From Oehlia diaphana (taxonomy: Eukaryota > Glomeromycota > Glomeromycetes > Glomerales > Glomeraceae), in NCBI GenBank assembly GCA_003833135.1, contig QZLH01000958.1, forward strand, positions 1 through 50,295: 50,295 nucleotides of DNA. The letters are read 5' to 3'. This document shows positions 22,441 to 33,815 of this stretch, in pieces. A program made the position numbers and the translations under genes. Within the stretch, counting starts at the first letter, position 1; every line of letters begins with the position of its first letter. Under the pieces are notes generated by a model. The model had not been told where the DNA came from and searched no databases. It worked only from the letters and a program-made list of their open reading frames with translations.

Positions 22441-22640
22441 AACAAAAAAAAAAAAAAAAAAAAAAACAAAAAAACAAAAAAAAANTTTTTTTCGAAATTT
22501 TTTAATCGAAATTTTTTTTTTTTTTTTTTTTTAAAAAAAAGGTTTTTTTTTTTTTTTTTTTTAAAATTTTTTTATTTAAATTTTTTTTTTTTTTTTTTTA
22601 TAGAAAAAAGGTTTTTTTTTTTGAATAATAAAATAATAAA
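22441..22640. repeat. A-run/T-run low-complexity block with one N
   Basis: Alternating A and T homopolymers, with a single unresolved base at 22485. Likely a hard-to-sequence foldback. Confidence 0.7.
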
Positions 22641-23925
22641 ATAATAATAGAAGAAGAATAATAATAATAATTAAACAAAATTAAAAATACATATAATATA
22701 CTCTATATATATATATATTTTTTTTACAATGAATTTATTAAATAATAGAACCAAATTTATTTATTATTAAATAAATATAAAGATTCTGGATTTCCATAGT
22801 TTTAACTCGTAATATCCGATCACTTCCGTTCCGAATATTTAGAGTATCAACATATATTTTGTCCTCAGCATGTTAAAAATAATGGCCATAATTAAAAAAC
22901 TTTAACATGTGGATTGAAACTTATCACAAACATAACATTATAACATTTGTACGAATTATAAATATATCTCGAATGTATCTAAATTTAAGTTAGATAAGAA
23001 AAAAAAAAAAAAAAGTTTCGATTTAAGAATAATCCATCTTTAGACGTTATCAAAAAAATATTAAAAATACTGATACTAAATACTAAAATATAAAAATAAT
23101 AATATATATATTAATATATATATATATTTAATAATATATATTATATACTATATACAGTACGGAAATATATATTGTATTATTGCATGGGGCATAAATATTT
23201 TTTTCCGTCCTTTGCAGAATTATTTATAATTGTTAAATTTATTTAATTCTCATTGGTTTTAATTCATTTAACTTCAAACAGTAATTTTTCTACTTTATCA
23301 AAAATATACATGTTCGGATAAACATGATCATATGAATTTTTACAAATCAAGATATCGAATAATATCCTACGGTAGATCCGAGAATAAAAAACAAAAAAAT
23401 TTTATTTTATTTTTTTTTTATTTCGCTACGCCTTAATTATCCTACATAATTGATTAATCATTTTTTTTTTTTTTTTTTATTGTTTCAAAAATGTATACCT
23501 ATTTATTTATGAATAAATGTTAAAAAAAGGAATAGTAAATTTATGTACATATCGAATGATGATTACATAATAGTATTTCTTGTAATAAATATAGTTAGAA
23601 CGGAAACACTTTCCCTTTTTTTTTAAAAAAAAAAAAAATTAAAAGAAATGTTTCTATTCGCAATACTTTTTAATATTTTGGTATCGAATAATAATACTAA
23701 GACTTGATGATGAATTTTAGTTTTGTTATAATAAGAAATCCTTTAAAGGAATTCAAAATACCTTGATGGGGTTAAAATACATATATGTATAAATTTTAAC
23801 GGAATCGGATTAAAAATATTTTTTTTTATTTTTCCAAATTTAATTAATTTTTTCCTTAATTTTTTTTTTTTATCAGAAAGAAGAAAATCGAGATTTAAAA
23901 CTTTTTATAAAAAGAGGAATATTAG
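22641..23925. other. AT-rich intergenic region
   Basis: (TA)n stretches lie at about 22700-22720 and 23100-23160. No gene was supported. Confidence 0.4.
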
Positions 23926-23929
23926 AATA

Positions 23930-24058
23930 ATGCATGCCGAAACTTGTGTTACTTTGTGTAAAATTTTAGGGAAACAAATCAAAAATTATTGTACCAATCC
24001 TTTTTTATGGATTGGATTTTCATTCATTATTTATTTATTATTATATACAATATTGTAA
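23930..24058 (+). CDS. Possible 42-aa tail-anchored microprotein
   Basis: ATG to TAA, 42 aa. A hydrophilic N-terminal half with three Cys (MHAETCVTLCKILGK..) is followed by NPFLWIGFSFIIYLLLYTIL, a strong C-terminal membrane segment ending at the stop. AATAAA follows within 10 bp of the stop (24063). It could be a tail-anchored membrane microprotein, the last exon of a larger gene, or chance in AT-rich DNA, where hydrophobic codons are common. No homologue was recognised. Confidence 0.3.
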   Translation: MHAETCVTLCKILGKQIKNYCTNPFLWIGFSFIIYLLLYTIL

Positions 24059-24516
24059 TTTTTGAATAAATGCAAATTAAATTAATGTTTATGTTGTATT
24101 TATATTAATCGAATAAAAAGAAAATATAATATATATACATATACAATATAATATGTATATATTTAAAATTTTAGAATCAATCATCACGTGTGTAACTCAA
24201 CAATTATCATATAAAATTTATTACAATTAAAAAAAAATTATATTCAATTATATCGGAATTTTCTTTGTGTAACCAAACAAATTTATTTCAAAATTTTTTT
24301 TTTTTTTTACTTTTTTCTCGATTTATTATATTATTAAAGTCATTTGGTTGGATCTTTTTTTTTTTTTTTTTATTAATTTATACTACATTTAATGATACGC
24401 CAAAGATTTACTTTTTACTTCAAGATAAACAAATTTCCTGCAAAATAAAGCAAAATAATCAAAAAAATAATCAACCTTTTATTTATATTTCGGTGAATTA
24501 AAAAAGTAATCGTCAG

Positions 24517-24601
<85 letters not shown>

Positions 24602-24678
24602 TGCAGGGTTATAAATGAGGTTATTATTTTTATTTTAAACTGTTTTCTTGTTTAAAAAAAAAAAAAAAAAAAAAAAAA
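24059..24678. other. Low-complexity flank of the assembly gap
   Basis: An A run of about 80 nt (24517-24598, one G) precedes the gap. The small frame at 24265-24501 is low-complexity. Confidence 0.5.
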
Positions 24679-25301
24679 NNNNNNNNNNNNNNNNNNNNNN
24701 NNNNNNNNNNNNNNNNNNNNNNNNNNNNNNNNNNNNNNNNNNNNNNNNNNNNNNNNNNNNNNNNNNNNNNNNNNNNNNNNNNNNNNNNNNNNNNNNNNNN
24801 NNNNNNNNNNNNNNNNNNNNNNNNNNNNNNNNNNNNNNNNNNNNNNNNNNNNNNNNNNNNNNNNNNNNNNNNNNNNNNNNNNNNNNNNNNNNNNNNNNNN
24901 NNNNNNNNNNNNNNNNNNNNNNNNNNNNNNNNNNNNNNNNNNNNNNNNNNNNNNNNNNNNNNNNNNNNNNNNNNNNNNNNNNNNNNNNNNNNNNNNNNNN
25001 NNNNNNNNNNNNNNNNNNNNNNNNNNNNNNNNNNNNNNNNNNNNNNNNNNNNNNNNNNNNNNNNNNNNNNNNNNNNNNNNNNNNNNNNNNNNNNNNNNNN
25101 NNNNNNNNNNNNNNNNNNNNNNNNNNNNNNNNNNNNNNNNNNNNNNNNNNNNNNNNNNNNNNNNNNNNNNNNNNNNNNNNNNNNNNNNNNNNNNNNNNNN
25201 NNNNNNNNNNNNNNNNNNNNNNNNNNNNNNNNNNNNNNNNNNNNNNNNNNNNNNNNNNNNNNNNNNNNNNNNNNNNNNNNNNNNNNNNNNNNNNNNNNNN
25301 N
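24679..25301. other. Assembly gap (623 N)
   Basis: Unknown bases. GTTTTCTTGTTTAAAAAAAA occurs on both sides, so the two contig ends may overlap and the true gap may be short or absent. Confidence 0.95.
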
Positions 25302-25373
25302 GTTTTCTTGTTTAAAAAAAAAAAAAAAATAAAAAAAAAAAATTAATAAATAAAAATTATTTCGTTATTCATT

Positions 25374-25419
<46 letters not shown>

Positions 25420-25635
25420 CATTCATTCATTATTCATTCATTCATTATTCTTTATTCTTTCTTTTTTTTTATTATTATTTTCCATTTTCTTTGTTTTTTT
25501 CTTTCTTTCTTTCTTTCTTTCTTACTTTCTTTCTTACTTTCCTTTTTTTTCCTTTTCCTTTTTTTTTACTATTATTTTTAAAAAAAAGGAAAAAAAAAAC
25601 ACCGCATTAATAATCCGCATTAAATAAGTGATACA
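25302..25635. repeat. Poly-A/poly-T and (CTTT)n low-complexity DNA
   Basis: A 44-nt T run (25376-25419), ATTC repeats (25420-25450) and CTTT repeats (about 25499-25545) lie just before the kinase-like gene. Confidence 0.8.
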
Positions 25636-25639
25636 TAAT

Positions 25640-28102
25640 ATGATAAAACCAAAGACGTCATTTGATTCTCTTAATGTAGATTCACATTCTGGTAAAGGAA
25701 AATTTTCACTTTCAACTTTACGAAGATATTCTTCTACAACAAATTTACATCAACAAGAAAATGTTAATACACCACAAATACTTCAAAGAAGTCTTTCATC
25801 AATATTTAGAAAGATACCGAAAAATTCCAACGAAAAAAGAGAAAATGATACCAATTCAATAGATGATGATAATGCATCTATAACTTCATCAGATTCATCA
25901 TTAGATGAAAATGATACAAAATATAATAATAAATTAATTTCAATATTTAGTGGTGCTTTTAATAATAAGGGTAATAATAATTTAAATAATAATCATAATA
26001 AAAAGAAAAGATATAATTTTAATGAAATAATAGTAAGTAATGAAATAATAATTACTACTACTGATTCAAAAGATTTAAAAGATGATCAAAATTATATAAA
26101 TCCTACCCTTACTACTTATGAAACTCATTTACATACTCCTACTCATAATTATTCTTTTTATTATCCTTGTCGAAGTAAATCCGTTCCTCTTTTACCTAAA
26201 TTAAGTGAAGAATATTCTCAACTTTCTCGTCATACTTCTATTAATGAAAGAGAATTACCTGCAATACCTGATGATAAAATTGTTTCTAATTCTACTACTA
26301 CTACCAATACTTCCTCTCCTAAATCCTCTTTAACTATAAACGTTTCTCATGTTGAACCAACTTTATCTTTGGAAATTTTACGTTATTCTGTTTCAACTTC
26401 CCCTCTTATTTCTCCTAAAATTTCTTCACCTTCTTCTCCTTCTCCTCCAAATTCTTCTTCTCTTTTACCTTCATCATCATCATCTCCTCCTTTACCTCCT
26501 TTACTTCCTTTATCATCTAAACCATCTACACCAGGATTGTTGATAATACCTAATAACAATAATTATTGTAATAATAATATTAAAACTATTACAAACATTG
26601 TTACCACACCTACAGAAATATCGGAATCATGGCCTTTCGCTCGTTATCCATTAAGATCAACATTTTATAATTTATCCGATTTACCTCCTTCTAATCCTTC
26701 ACCACGTTCTTTCATTAATTCAAAAATTTCTATTACCCCAACTTTAAAATCCGCATCACATTCTCAATCTAAAAGTTCAACTCGATCATCTCGTTCAAAA
26801 TCTGTATCACGATCTCATTCTAAAAGTTCACTTCGTTCAAAATCATTATCACGTACTCATTCTAAAGGATCTCTTAGACGTTCAAAATCTGAATTATTTC
26901 CACAAACTATAAAAAAATCTTATGATCCTAATCATTTTTTTTATGGAATATGTGAAAATTGTAAACAACCTCGTACAGGTATTTTATGGTGTCAAACTTG
27001 TTATACAACAATTTTTAGAAAAGATTTTGATAATTGGACTAGTGGAAATTATAATATTGATGAATTTATTAAGAAAACTCAAATAAATTCTAATAATATA
27101 TGTGAATTACTTGAATGGATACCTTTTGAAAAATTTAGGGATTTACAATTAATAGGAGAAGGAGGTTATAGTACAGTTTATTTAGCAAAATGGATTGATG
27201 GAAGAATATTAGATTTAAATGAAGATGGTAAATGGGAAAGAACAGGAGAAAATGATGTTATATTAAAAGTATTTTTTAATTCAAAAGAACTTAGTGAAGA
27301 TTATTTAAATGAACTTGAAATTTATCATAAAAGTACACCAAAATTAAATCATGTATTAAGATGTTATGGAATATCAAAAGATCCTTTTGCAAAGAATACT
27401 ATCATGGTAATGGAATATGCTAAAGATGGAAATTTAAAAAATCATTTAAAAAATAATTTTAATAATATTACATGGATTAAACGTATATCAATTATTAATG
27501 ATATAACAAAATCATTAAAATCAATTCATTCATCTAATTTAATTCATAAAAATTTACATTCCAGTAATATTTTAATACATGATGATTATACTTTTATTGA
27601 TGATTTAGGTTTATGTACACCAAAAATTCAAAATAATAATAATGATTCAAATTTATTATATGGAGTTATGCCTTATGTAGCTCCTGAAGTATTAAAAGGA
27701 AATCAATTTACCATGAAATCAGATATTTATAGTTTTGGTATGATAATGTATGAAATAATAACTTCTTTACCTCCTTATCATGATTATAATTGGGATGAAA
27801 ATTTATTACGTGATATTTGTGATGGGATTAGACCGAAAATTCCTGATGGTATACCAAATTGTTATATAGAATTAATGACAAAATGTTGGTCTCAAAATCC
27901 TGAGGATCGACCAAATGCGGATTATATAGCCAAAATTCTTGAAGATTGGAAAAATAATATTTCACAAATAGAAGAATTTAATATTGCGGAGCAATTTAGA
28001 TTAAATCAATCAAATAGTGGTAATATTGAAAAGTCAGTAAATTATAAAAGTAAAGCATTACCAAAGTTTTATGAAATATTACCAACTTCATCAAATGAAT
28101 AA
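25640..28102 (+). CDS. Kinase-like protein with Ser-rich extension; predicted pseudokinase
   Basis: 820 aa from the ATG at 25640, one exon. Residues 1-430 are low-complexity, rich in Ser, Asn and Pro, with repeated RSKS/SHSKSS phrases (about 370-420), probably disordered and heavily phosphorylated. The family module follows: C438-x2-C441, W-C451-x2-C454, NWTSG, LEWI. The kinase domain (about 500-770) has a good Gly loop (GEGGYS, from 506), Lys543 (VILKVF), Glu560 and DLG at 655-657. The HRD motif, however, reads HKN (Asn638), so the catalytic base is missing. ATP or metal binding may persist, but phosphotransfer is expected to be lost or very weak. YGVMPYVAPEVL and SDIYSFGMIMYE are intact. 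Unlike the spliced paralogues in this window, its kinase domain has no intron. It is probably a signalling scaffold or regulator. Confidence 0.85.
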   Translation: MIKPKTSFDSLNVDSHSGKGKFSLSTLRRYSSTTNLHQQENVNTPQILQRSLSSIFRKIPKNSNEKRENDTNSIDDDNASITSSDSSLDENDTKYNNKLISIFSGAFNNKGNNNLNNNHNKKKRYNFNEIIVSNEIIITTTDSKDLKDDQNYINPTLTTYETHLHTPTHNYSFYYPCRSKSVPLLPKLSEEYSQLSRHTSINERELPAIPDDKIVSNSTTTTNTSSPKSSLTINVSHVEPTLSLEILRYSVSTSPLISPKISSPSSPSPPNSSSLLPSSSSSPPLPPLLPLSSKPSTPGLLIIPNNNNYCNNNIKTITNIVTTPTEISESWPFARYPLRSTFYNLSDLPPSNPSPRSFINSKISITPTLKSASHSQSKSSTRSSRSKSVSRSHSKSSLRSKSLSRTHSKGSLRRSKSELFPQTIKKSYDPNHFFYGICENCKQPRTGILWCQTCYTTIFRKDFDNWTSGNYNIDEFIKKTQINSNNICELLEWIPFEKFRDLQLIGEGGYSTVYLAKWIDGRILDLNEDGKWERTGENDVILKVFFNSKELSEDYLNELEIYHKSTPKLNHVLRCYGISKDPFAKNTIMVMEYAKDGNLKNHLKNNFNNITWIKRISIINDITKSLKSIHSSNLIHKNLHSSNILIHDDYTFIDDLGLCTPKIQNNNNDSNLLYGVMPYVAPEVLKGNQFTMKSDIYSFGMIMYEIITSLPPYHDYNWDENLLRDICDGIRPKIPDGIPNCYIELMTKCWSQNPEDRPNADYIAKILEDWKNNISQIEEFNIAEQFRLNQSNSGNIEKSVNYKSKALPKFYEILPTSSNE

Positions 28103-28109
28103 TTGAATG

Positions 28110-28142
<33 letters not shown>

Positions 28143-28370
28143 AATTTATATATATATATATATATAATAATTATTATTTGTAATTCTTTGACACAACTTT
28201 TTTTTTTGTCAAGTTTGTTGCATGTAAATTGATAAATATAAATAAAAAAATTTATAGAGATTTTAATTTTGATCTGCGCGACTGCGCTTTACAATGTCTA
28301 CTTTTAATTTTAAAATTTGACGTAAAAAAAAATAAAGATAAAAATTATTCGTCGAAATTTCGAAATTTCA
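28103..28370. other. 3' flank of the kinase-like gene
   Basis: T/A runs and a (TA)n stretch. No gene was seen. Confidence 0.4.
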
Positions 28371-28371
28371 T

Positions 28372-28590
28372 AACTTTAATTTAACGTTAATTTAACGTAT
28401 TTCGAAATTTTAATTTAACGTTAATTTAACGTTAATTCGAAACTTTTTAATTTAACGTTAATTTAACGTATTTCGAAACTTTAACTTAACGTTAATTTAA
28501 CGTATTTCGGAACTTTAATTTAACTTTAATTTAACGTATTTCGAAACTTTAATTTAACTTTAATTTTAACGTTAATTTAACATTAAAAAA
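28372..28590. repeat. 34-bp satellite (TTTAACGTTAATTTAACGTA units)
   Basis: About six copies of a 34-bp unit: CTTTAATTTAACG, TTAATTTAACG, then TATTTCGAAA. Each unit holds the palindromes TTAACGTTAA and TTTCGAAA. Units vary by small substitutions and deletions. Confidence 0.85.
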
Positions 28591-30265
28591 ATCGTTCATC
28601 GATTATCTTAGATGTAATAAATTTTTTTTTTTTATTATGATTATAACTTTCCTTTTTTGAATTGTTGACAGATGAGATATAATGTTGTACGTTGATTTGT
28701 TGGTGTTAGTGGCGTTTTTTTTTCGGTAAATTTTATTAGACGTGTTATAATGTAATACAAACAAGTAAATAAATATCCAATAATTTAAGTTAACAAAAAT
28801 ATTTTTAAAGTCCCTTGTTTTTTATTTTGATTCATCTATAAAAAGAATTGTTTATTTAACATTTACATACTTTATTACATCATACATACATTTCTTTCAA
28901 TTCTTCGTAGTAGTTTTTGACAATCAATATCTTTCGATTAATCCATGTGAATTAACGCCCATATATTTCGGGGATAATTCCGATTTATAATGATTCGTTT
29001 GTATTATTTATTAATTTCGAGAAATACAATAATTTATAAAAAAAGAAATATTAAATTAATTTTTTTATAAGAAAAAAGTACGTTATCGTATGTCATCGTA
29101 TGTTATACATGAGGATCCTTTGTGATAGTAAAAAATTTGATTCAATTCTTCTATTATAGGAAATCAATGAAATCAACAAAAATACACTTATTAAAAAAAA
29201 AACCCTAACATTATTCAAAACAATATAAATAAATAAATGATATTATGAAAATAATAATAATAATAATAATAACTGATGATAATAAATTAATAATAATAAA
29301 ATATATACATTACGTATATATTATATATATATATATAATTATTGTCTTACCATTGATTTTTTTTTACTTGGTCAACATAATAATATTTTTATTTTATTTT
29401 TATTTTTATTTTCTAGAAAAATCTCTACAAAAAACAAATCATATTACGAAAATATTTTATTTTCCAATTAAAAGGATGAATTTGTTCTATTTATTAACTG
29501 AAAAAGTTTATTTTATTTTTCCTTTTTTTCCTTTTTGTGAAAGTAACACAGTAACACGACACATTGTTACATATTTACCTGTTTTACATCACCTATGGTT
29601 TAGTTGAATTTTTTTCATTTCCAACCAATTACGAATTTATTATTTTTTTTTTTTTGTAAAAAAAAACAAAAATATTAAGCACGTTTACGTCGTTTACATT
29701 TTTAGAATGTAAACAATCAGCAAAAAACTTTAATTTGTTCGATTTTATTTACTTAATTTTTGTACATCATTATTTTCCCTTTATAGTTATTTTTTTTTTT
29801 TTTAGAAAGTCCGAAAAAAAAATGAAATAATTCTTTATTGTCAAAATAATAATTATTGCATTCTAAATAAATTATAACCCTGTATACAATAGTGAATTTT
29901 TTTAACCGATTAACCGGATAAATTTAAATTAATTGGATAATGAGTATATAATAATGCTGAATGTACGTATCGGACCTTTAATTATAAACCAATAAACATT
30001 AAATAATATGGTTAAAAATTATTTCATTATACTTCTTTATTTATTAAAATCTATCGATCTTGATGAAGTTATTCTTTTCTCAAGATCGGAAATCATGTAT
30101 GTACTCTTTTGAATTTAAAAAAAAGGAAATCGGTAATTAAATAAACAAAAAATAAACTTGAACCAATTATCGTTTATTTAAGAATTTATTATGAAGCTAG
30201 TTGATATAATTGATATAGTTGATATTTTCGTAATTTATTTTAATTTAATTTTATTTTATTTTATT
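28591..30265. other. Gene-free AT-rich region
   Basis: The 120-codon Ile-rich frame at 29245-29607 begins with a microsatellite and lacks gene features. Nothing else was found. Confidence 0.4.
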
Positions 30266-30269
30266 ACTT

Positions 30270-30540
30270 TATATGTAAAATAATAAAATTATCTTAATAT
30301 AAATATTTATTATGTATAATAATCATCATATTATTATGTATAATAATAAAATAATTATCGTATATATAAAATAATTTATTATGCAAAAATAATAAAAAGG
30401 TTGCCATCGTATAAAATAATTTATTATGTATAATAATAAAAAAAATTATCATCATATAAAATAATTTATTACGCAAAATAATAAAAAATTATCACTCATA
30501 TAAAATAATTTACTACAGTATGTATAATCCATCCGTATAA
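30270..30540. repeat. AT-rich tandem repeat, unit about 55-60 bp
   Basis: About four copies of a phrase built from AAAATAATTTATTATG, a short variable part, AATAATAAAAA and TTATCATCATAT. Confidence 0.65.
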
Positions 30541-30949
30541 AATAAAAAAAAAAGAATTTTTGATTTAGAATTTATAAACTTGAATTCAAAAATATTCAAA
30601 AATAAATATAATAAATAACTTTTTCTTTAATATAAAATAAACTATACAACCAATTTTAAACTTTTCCCGAGAACACCAAGATTTTAATTATCATTTTAGA
30701 TGGGATATTCCATCAAAGAATTTTCTATTGTAAATTTTTTTTTTTTCATTGATGTATAAAGACCATGATGATATTTGGAATTTGGAATTCCATTTGCGAA
30801 TTTTACTCGTTCATAATAAATATACTGAATCAATGTCGATATATTATTATCGTTAGCGTCATGTTGCGTTTGTTTATGATCTTTTGTTACACGTAACCTT
30901 TCCAGGCTTTAACTCCGTTAGAAAAAGTAAATACGATATAGAAAATTAA

Positions 30950-31105
30950 ATGAAATGACTAAAAAGAATTAGTCAATTATTCCAAATGAATAAATAACTA
31001 CTGCTTTTGTATATTGACATCGAAATTCACGTAAAATTTCTGGTGCGAACATGGCTTTAGAGACCCCATATAAGGTAATACTTCATAAACTCCTCTTTTA
31101 CCACA
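30950..31105 (-). pseudogene. Kinase-like gene relic
   Basis: The minus strand reads KRGVYEVLPYM, then about 20 extra bases, then APEILREFRC QYTKA and VIYSFGII before stops. The intact paralogue at 38291 has GVYGVLPYMAPEVLRGYQYT, then KAADIYSFGII, so this is the activation-segment part of the same family, with a small insertion exactly between PYM and APE. The rest of the gene is gone. It ends at a minisatellite. Confidence 0.65.
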
Positions 31106-31190
31106 AGATGTTTCGCCGAAAGGACTTTTCACCGAAAGTACAGTACATTTTATCGAATCCATTTCACCTAATCGTCCATTTCACGAAAAT
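31106..31190. repeat. Degenerate TTTCGCCGAAA minisatellite (short array)
   Basis: About five ~16-bp units of the type TTTCGCCGAAAGGAC and TTTTCACCGAAAGTAC, with diverged ends. The array is directly attached to the kinase relic. Confidence 0.55.
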
Positions 31191-31880
31191 GGTAGCGATA
31201 TATATAGGGGTCAGGTGATGAAAAAAATTTTTTACTATCGCATTTTTTCAGGGCCGGAATTATCATAATGTCAGTCGGTTACTATAATAGCATTATCAAA
31301 AATTATCTAAAAAAGAAAAGATTTTCATAATTTTTTTTAGTTTGCGTATCAAACCTGATATATTTCTACGCAAGTTGATATACAAGATCATGACCGGATG
31401 TCCGTCCGGCAAAAGTGTCATTCTTGATATATAAAAAATATGTCTATCAAGAATGATATTTTTGCTACTCACGTGACATTGTGCAACAAAAAAAACTTTA
31501 ATAGTTAAATGGCAATTCGGACTTAATAACGGATTCCGCTTCCTAGTATAAAAGACGCAATGAAAATAAAAATGAATTTTTTTTTTTCCCAAGATATTAT
31601 CACATTAGCATTTAAGTAACTGATATTAATTTCTAAGCAATAAATTAAATGTTTTCAGGAAAATAATGTACTCTAACAACGAAACAACTTTAATAAATTT
31701 CATCTAATTCAAATTTTTCTAGATGAAGATTTCCTTGTGTTTAGTACAATAACCAAAATTAGTCAAATGCACAGATTTATCCAGATTTTTTATTGGTAGA
31801 AATCTGTATCCGTGATGGAAGTCACGGATTATCTGTTTGCAGATAAATGGATATCCAGATCGGACCAGGAATAAATAATT
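31191..31880. repeat. Spacer with a 21-bp inverted repeat
   Basis: GCAAAAGTGTCATTCTTGAT (from 31409, 21 bp) pairs with TATCAAGAATGATATTTTTG (31445-31465) with two mismatches. No gene was seen; the minus-strand frame at 31296-31592 spans this foldback. Confidence 0.5.
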
Positions 31881-32057
31881 TTTCAGCGAAATGTCCATTC
31901 GGCAAAACGTCCATCCGGTGAAATGGCTTCTGCGAAATGGAAATCGGTTTCGGTGAAATAGTATTTCGGCGAAATGTCCCCTCGGTGAAATTCCCCTTCG
32001 GCGAAACATCCCTTCGACGAAATGGCTTTGACGAAATGGATTTCGGTGAAAAGTCCC
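31881..32057. repeat. Dyad-unit minisatellite (TTTCGGCGAAATGTCC)
   Basis: Eleven degenerate units of 14-20 bp, each with a TTTCGGCGAAA-like dyad followed by TGTCC or similar. The apparent minus-strand proteins of this stretch (FRR/SPKG/FTEG repeats) are a by-product. Confidence 0.7.
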
Positions 32058-33150
32058 GATTGATACCATTCAATTAAATTACTACTTATATATACAATAT
32101 ACACCTATATCGCATAAATACCGTACCATTCCGAAATTCAACAACCATTTTTTGAACTTAATTCTGGCCAAAGTAGCCATAATGCGGGCCAGGGTTGCTT
32201 ATTTCGGGGTGTTTAATTTCGGAATACCCAAGTAAAACTATTTCAGCATTATGGATTTTTAACAGTCCAAATAAATTAGTAATGTTATAAATATCATTGT
32301 TTAAATAGTAATAATTTCTCGAATTCTAATTATAAGACCACTATATAATCCTTGGGATTTAGATCTTGAGTTATTCTCATATAATTAATGATACTTTCAA
32401 ATATTTTAATTTTAAATAAAATAATAATTCTAATATAATTTGATTTTTATTTAGTTACCTCGTTCATTTAAAATATCTGTAGAATTATCCAAACTTCTAA
32501 TGCAACTTGCAACTTTTGTACCATTTTTGATTCTCAACATCCGAACTAAGAACATATCATTCAGGCCATTTAACTAAATAAATTTTACTAAAATTTTGTT
32601 TCGCAATCCCGTGATCTTACATTGAGATAATTACGTGACAATCGGCAATGGTGATACCGTAGCAAAAAATATTCGCTGTTTTATCACTGCACCGAATTGA
32701 ATTTTACTTAATTGAAGTATTTATTATAAGAAAGTGAATCGACAGCACAAATTTTACTTTTATAATTATCGCTGAATTGTCACAAAAAAAGGAGGCAACT
32801 TTTTTTCACTAAGGTTGGTAAAAAAAATTTTGTGGTAAATATTTTCTTCAAGTATAAAATATATGTATATATGTATATAATTAAAGTTAATTGAATAGGC
32901 AATTCAACAATTCATAATTCCGGCCAAATTTTTGTTAATTCTGGCCAGATTCATAATGCCGGCTTAAATTTTAGTTAAAATGAAAAAATCGATTATATAT
33001 AATATCATACTTATACAATATAAACAGTTTAATTTAAAAAAAATTTAAACTTATTGACAACTTCTACAATTTTATTAAAAAAATATTTACATACTCTTTA
33101 TTATTCAACTTGAATCTTTATTTAAAGTTAATGTATTTTTATATTAAAAT
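32058..33150. other. Gene-free region with GGCC/ATAATGC motifs
   Basis: TTAATTCTGGCCA and CATAATGC words recur (near 32158-32195 and 32916-32965), probably element ends. No coding frame was found. Confidence 0.4.
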
Positions 33151-33159
33151 AAAAAAAGT

Positions 33160-33815
33160 GCGTCATGAGTATTAATCAAAAATTCATGAAAATTGAAATA
33201 GTAGATTCAACCATGCTGAACATTTTTCACTTACTTTACAAAGGTGATTAAGTGCTGAAATTACTTTTGAAGTTACAGATCAGTAGTGTATAAGACATAA
33301 ATACTAATTGCGCTATGAAAATTAACCAAAAATTCATGATACTAATTGAGATGTAGATTGATTTGATCATTCTGAACAATTTTTCCTTAATTCTTAATTT
33401 ACAAAGGCGATTTACTTAGATCCAAAGTGCCAAAATTACGCTCTGAAGTTGTTAATCAGGTGTAAAAAAATTTAAAGATCGAAAATTAGTGCTGCAACGA
33501 ATAATGTTAATTGCGTCATAAGTATTAATTAAAAATTCATAAATTATGATACAAGTAGTTTCGACCTTGCTGAACATTTTCGTCTAATTTATAAAGTCGA
33601 TATACTTATAGCCAAAATGCCAATATTACGCTCCGAAGTTGCTGAACGAAATTTAAAGTTAGTTTAATTATAAAAGTTAAAGTAGTCATGCCAGTATCGT
33701 TAACAAACTTATAAAATTTGATTTATAGGTAAGTTTCAATCTTGCTGAACAATTTTCATTTAACTTATAAGGGCGATTTACTTAGAACCAAAGTGTTGAA
33801 ATTGTGTTCTAAATC
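33160..33815. repeat. Diverged tandem repeat, four copies of about 150-200 bp
   Basis: Copies start near 33161, 33310, 33513 and 33686 with GCGTCATGAGTATTAATCA-like words. They share TTGCTGAACA, then TTTACAAAGGCGATTTACTTAG and AATTACGCTCTGAAGTTG further along. Copies are strongly diverged and non-coding. Confidence 0.6.

Noticed and set aside
22402..22644. 80-codon frame
   Set aside because: Made of A and T homopolymers and one N.
29245..29607. 120-codon Ile-rich frame
   Set aside because: Starts in an AAT microsatellite and has no family features.
31719..32104. Minus-strand repeat proteins with FRR/SPKG motifs
   Set aside because: Three frames are open at once because the minisatellite has no stops; this is a repeat by-product, not a gene.
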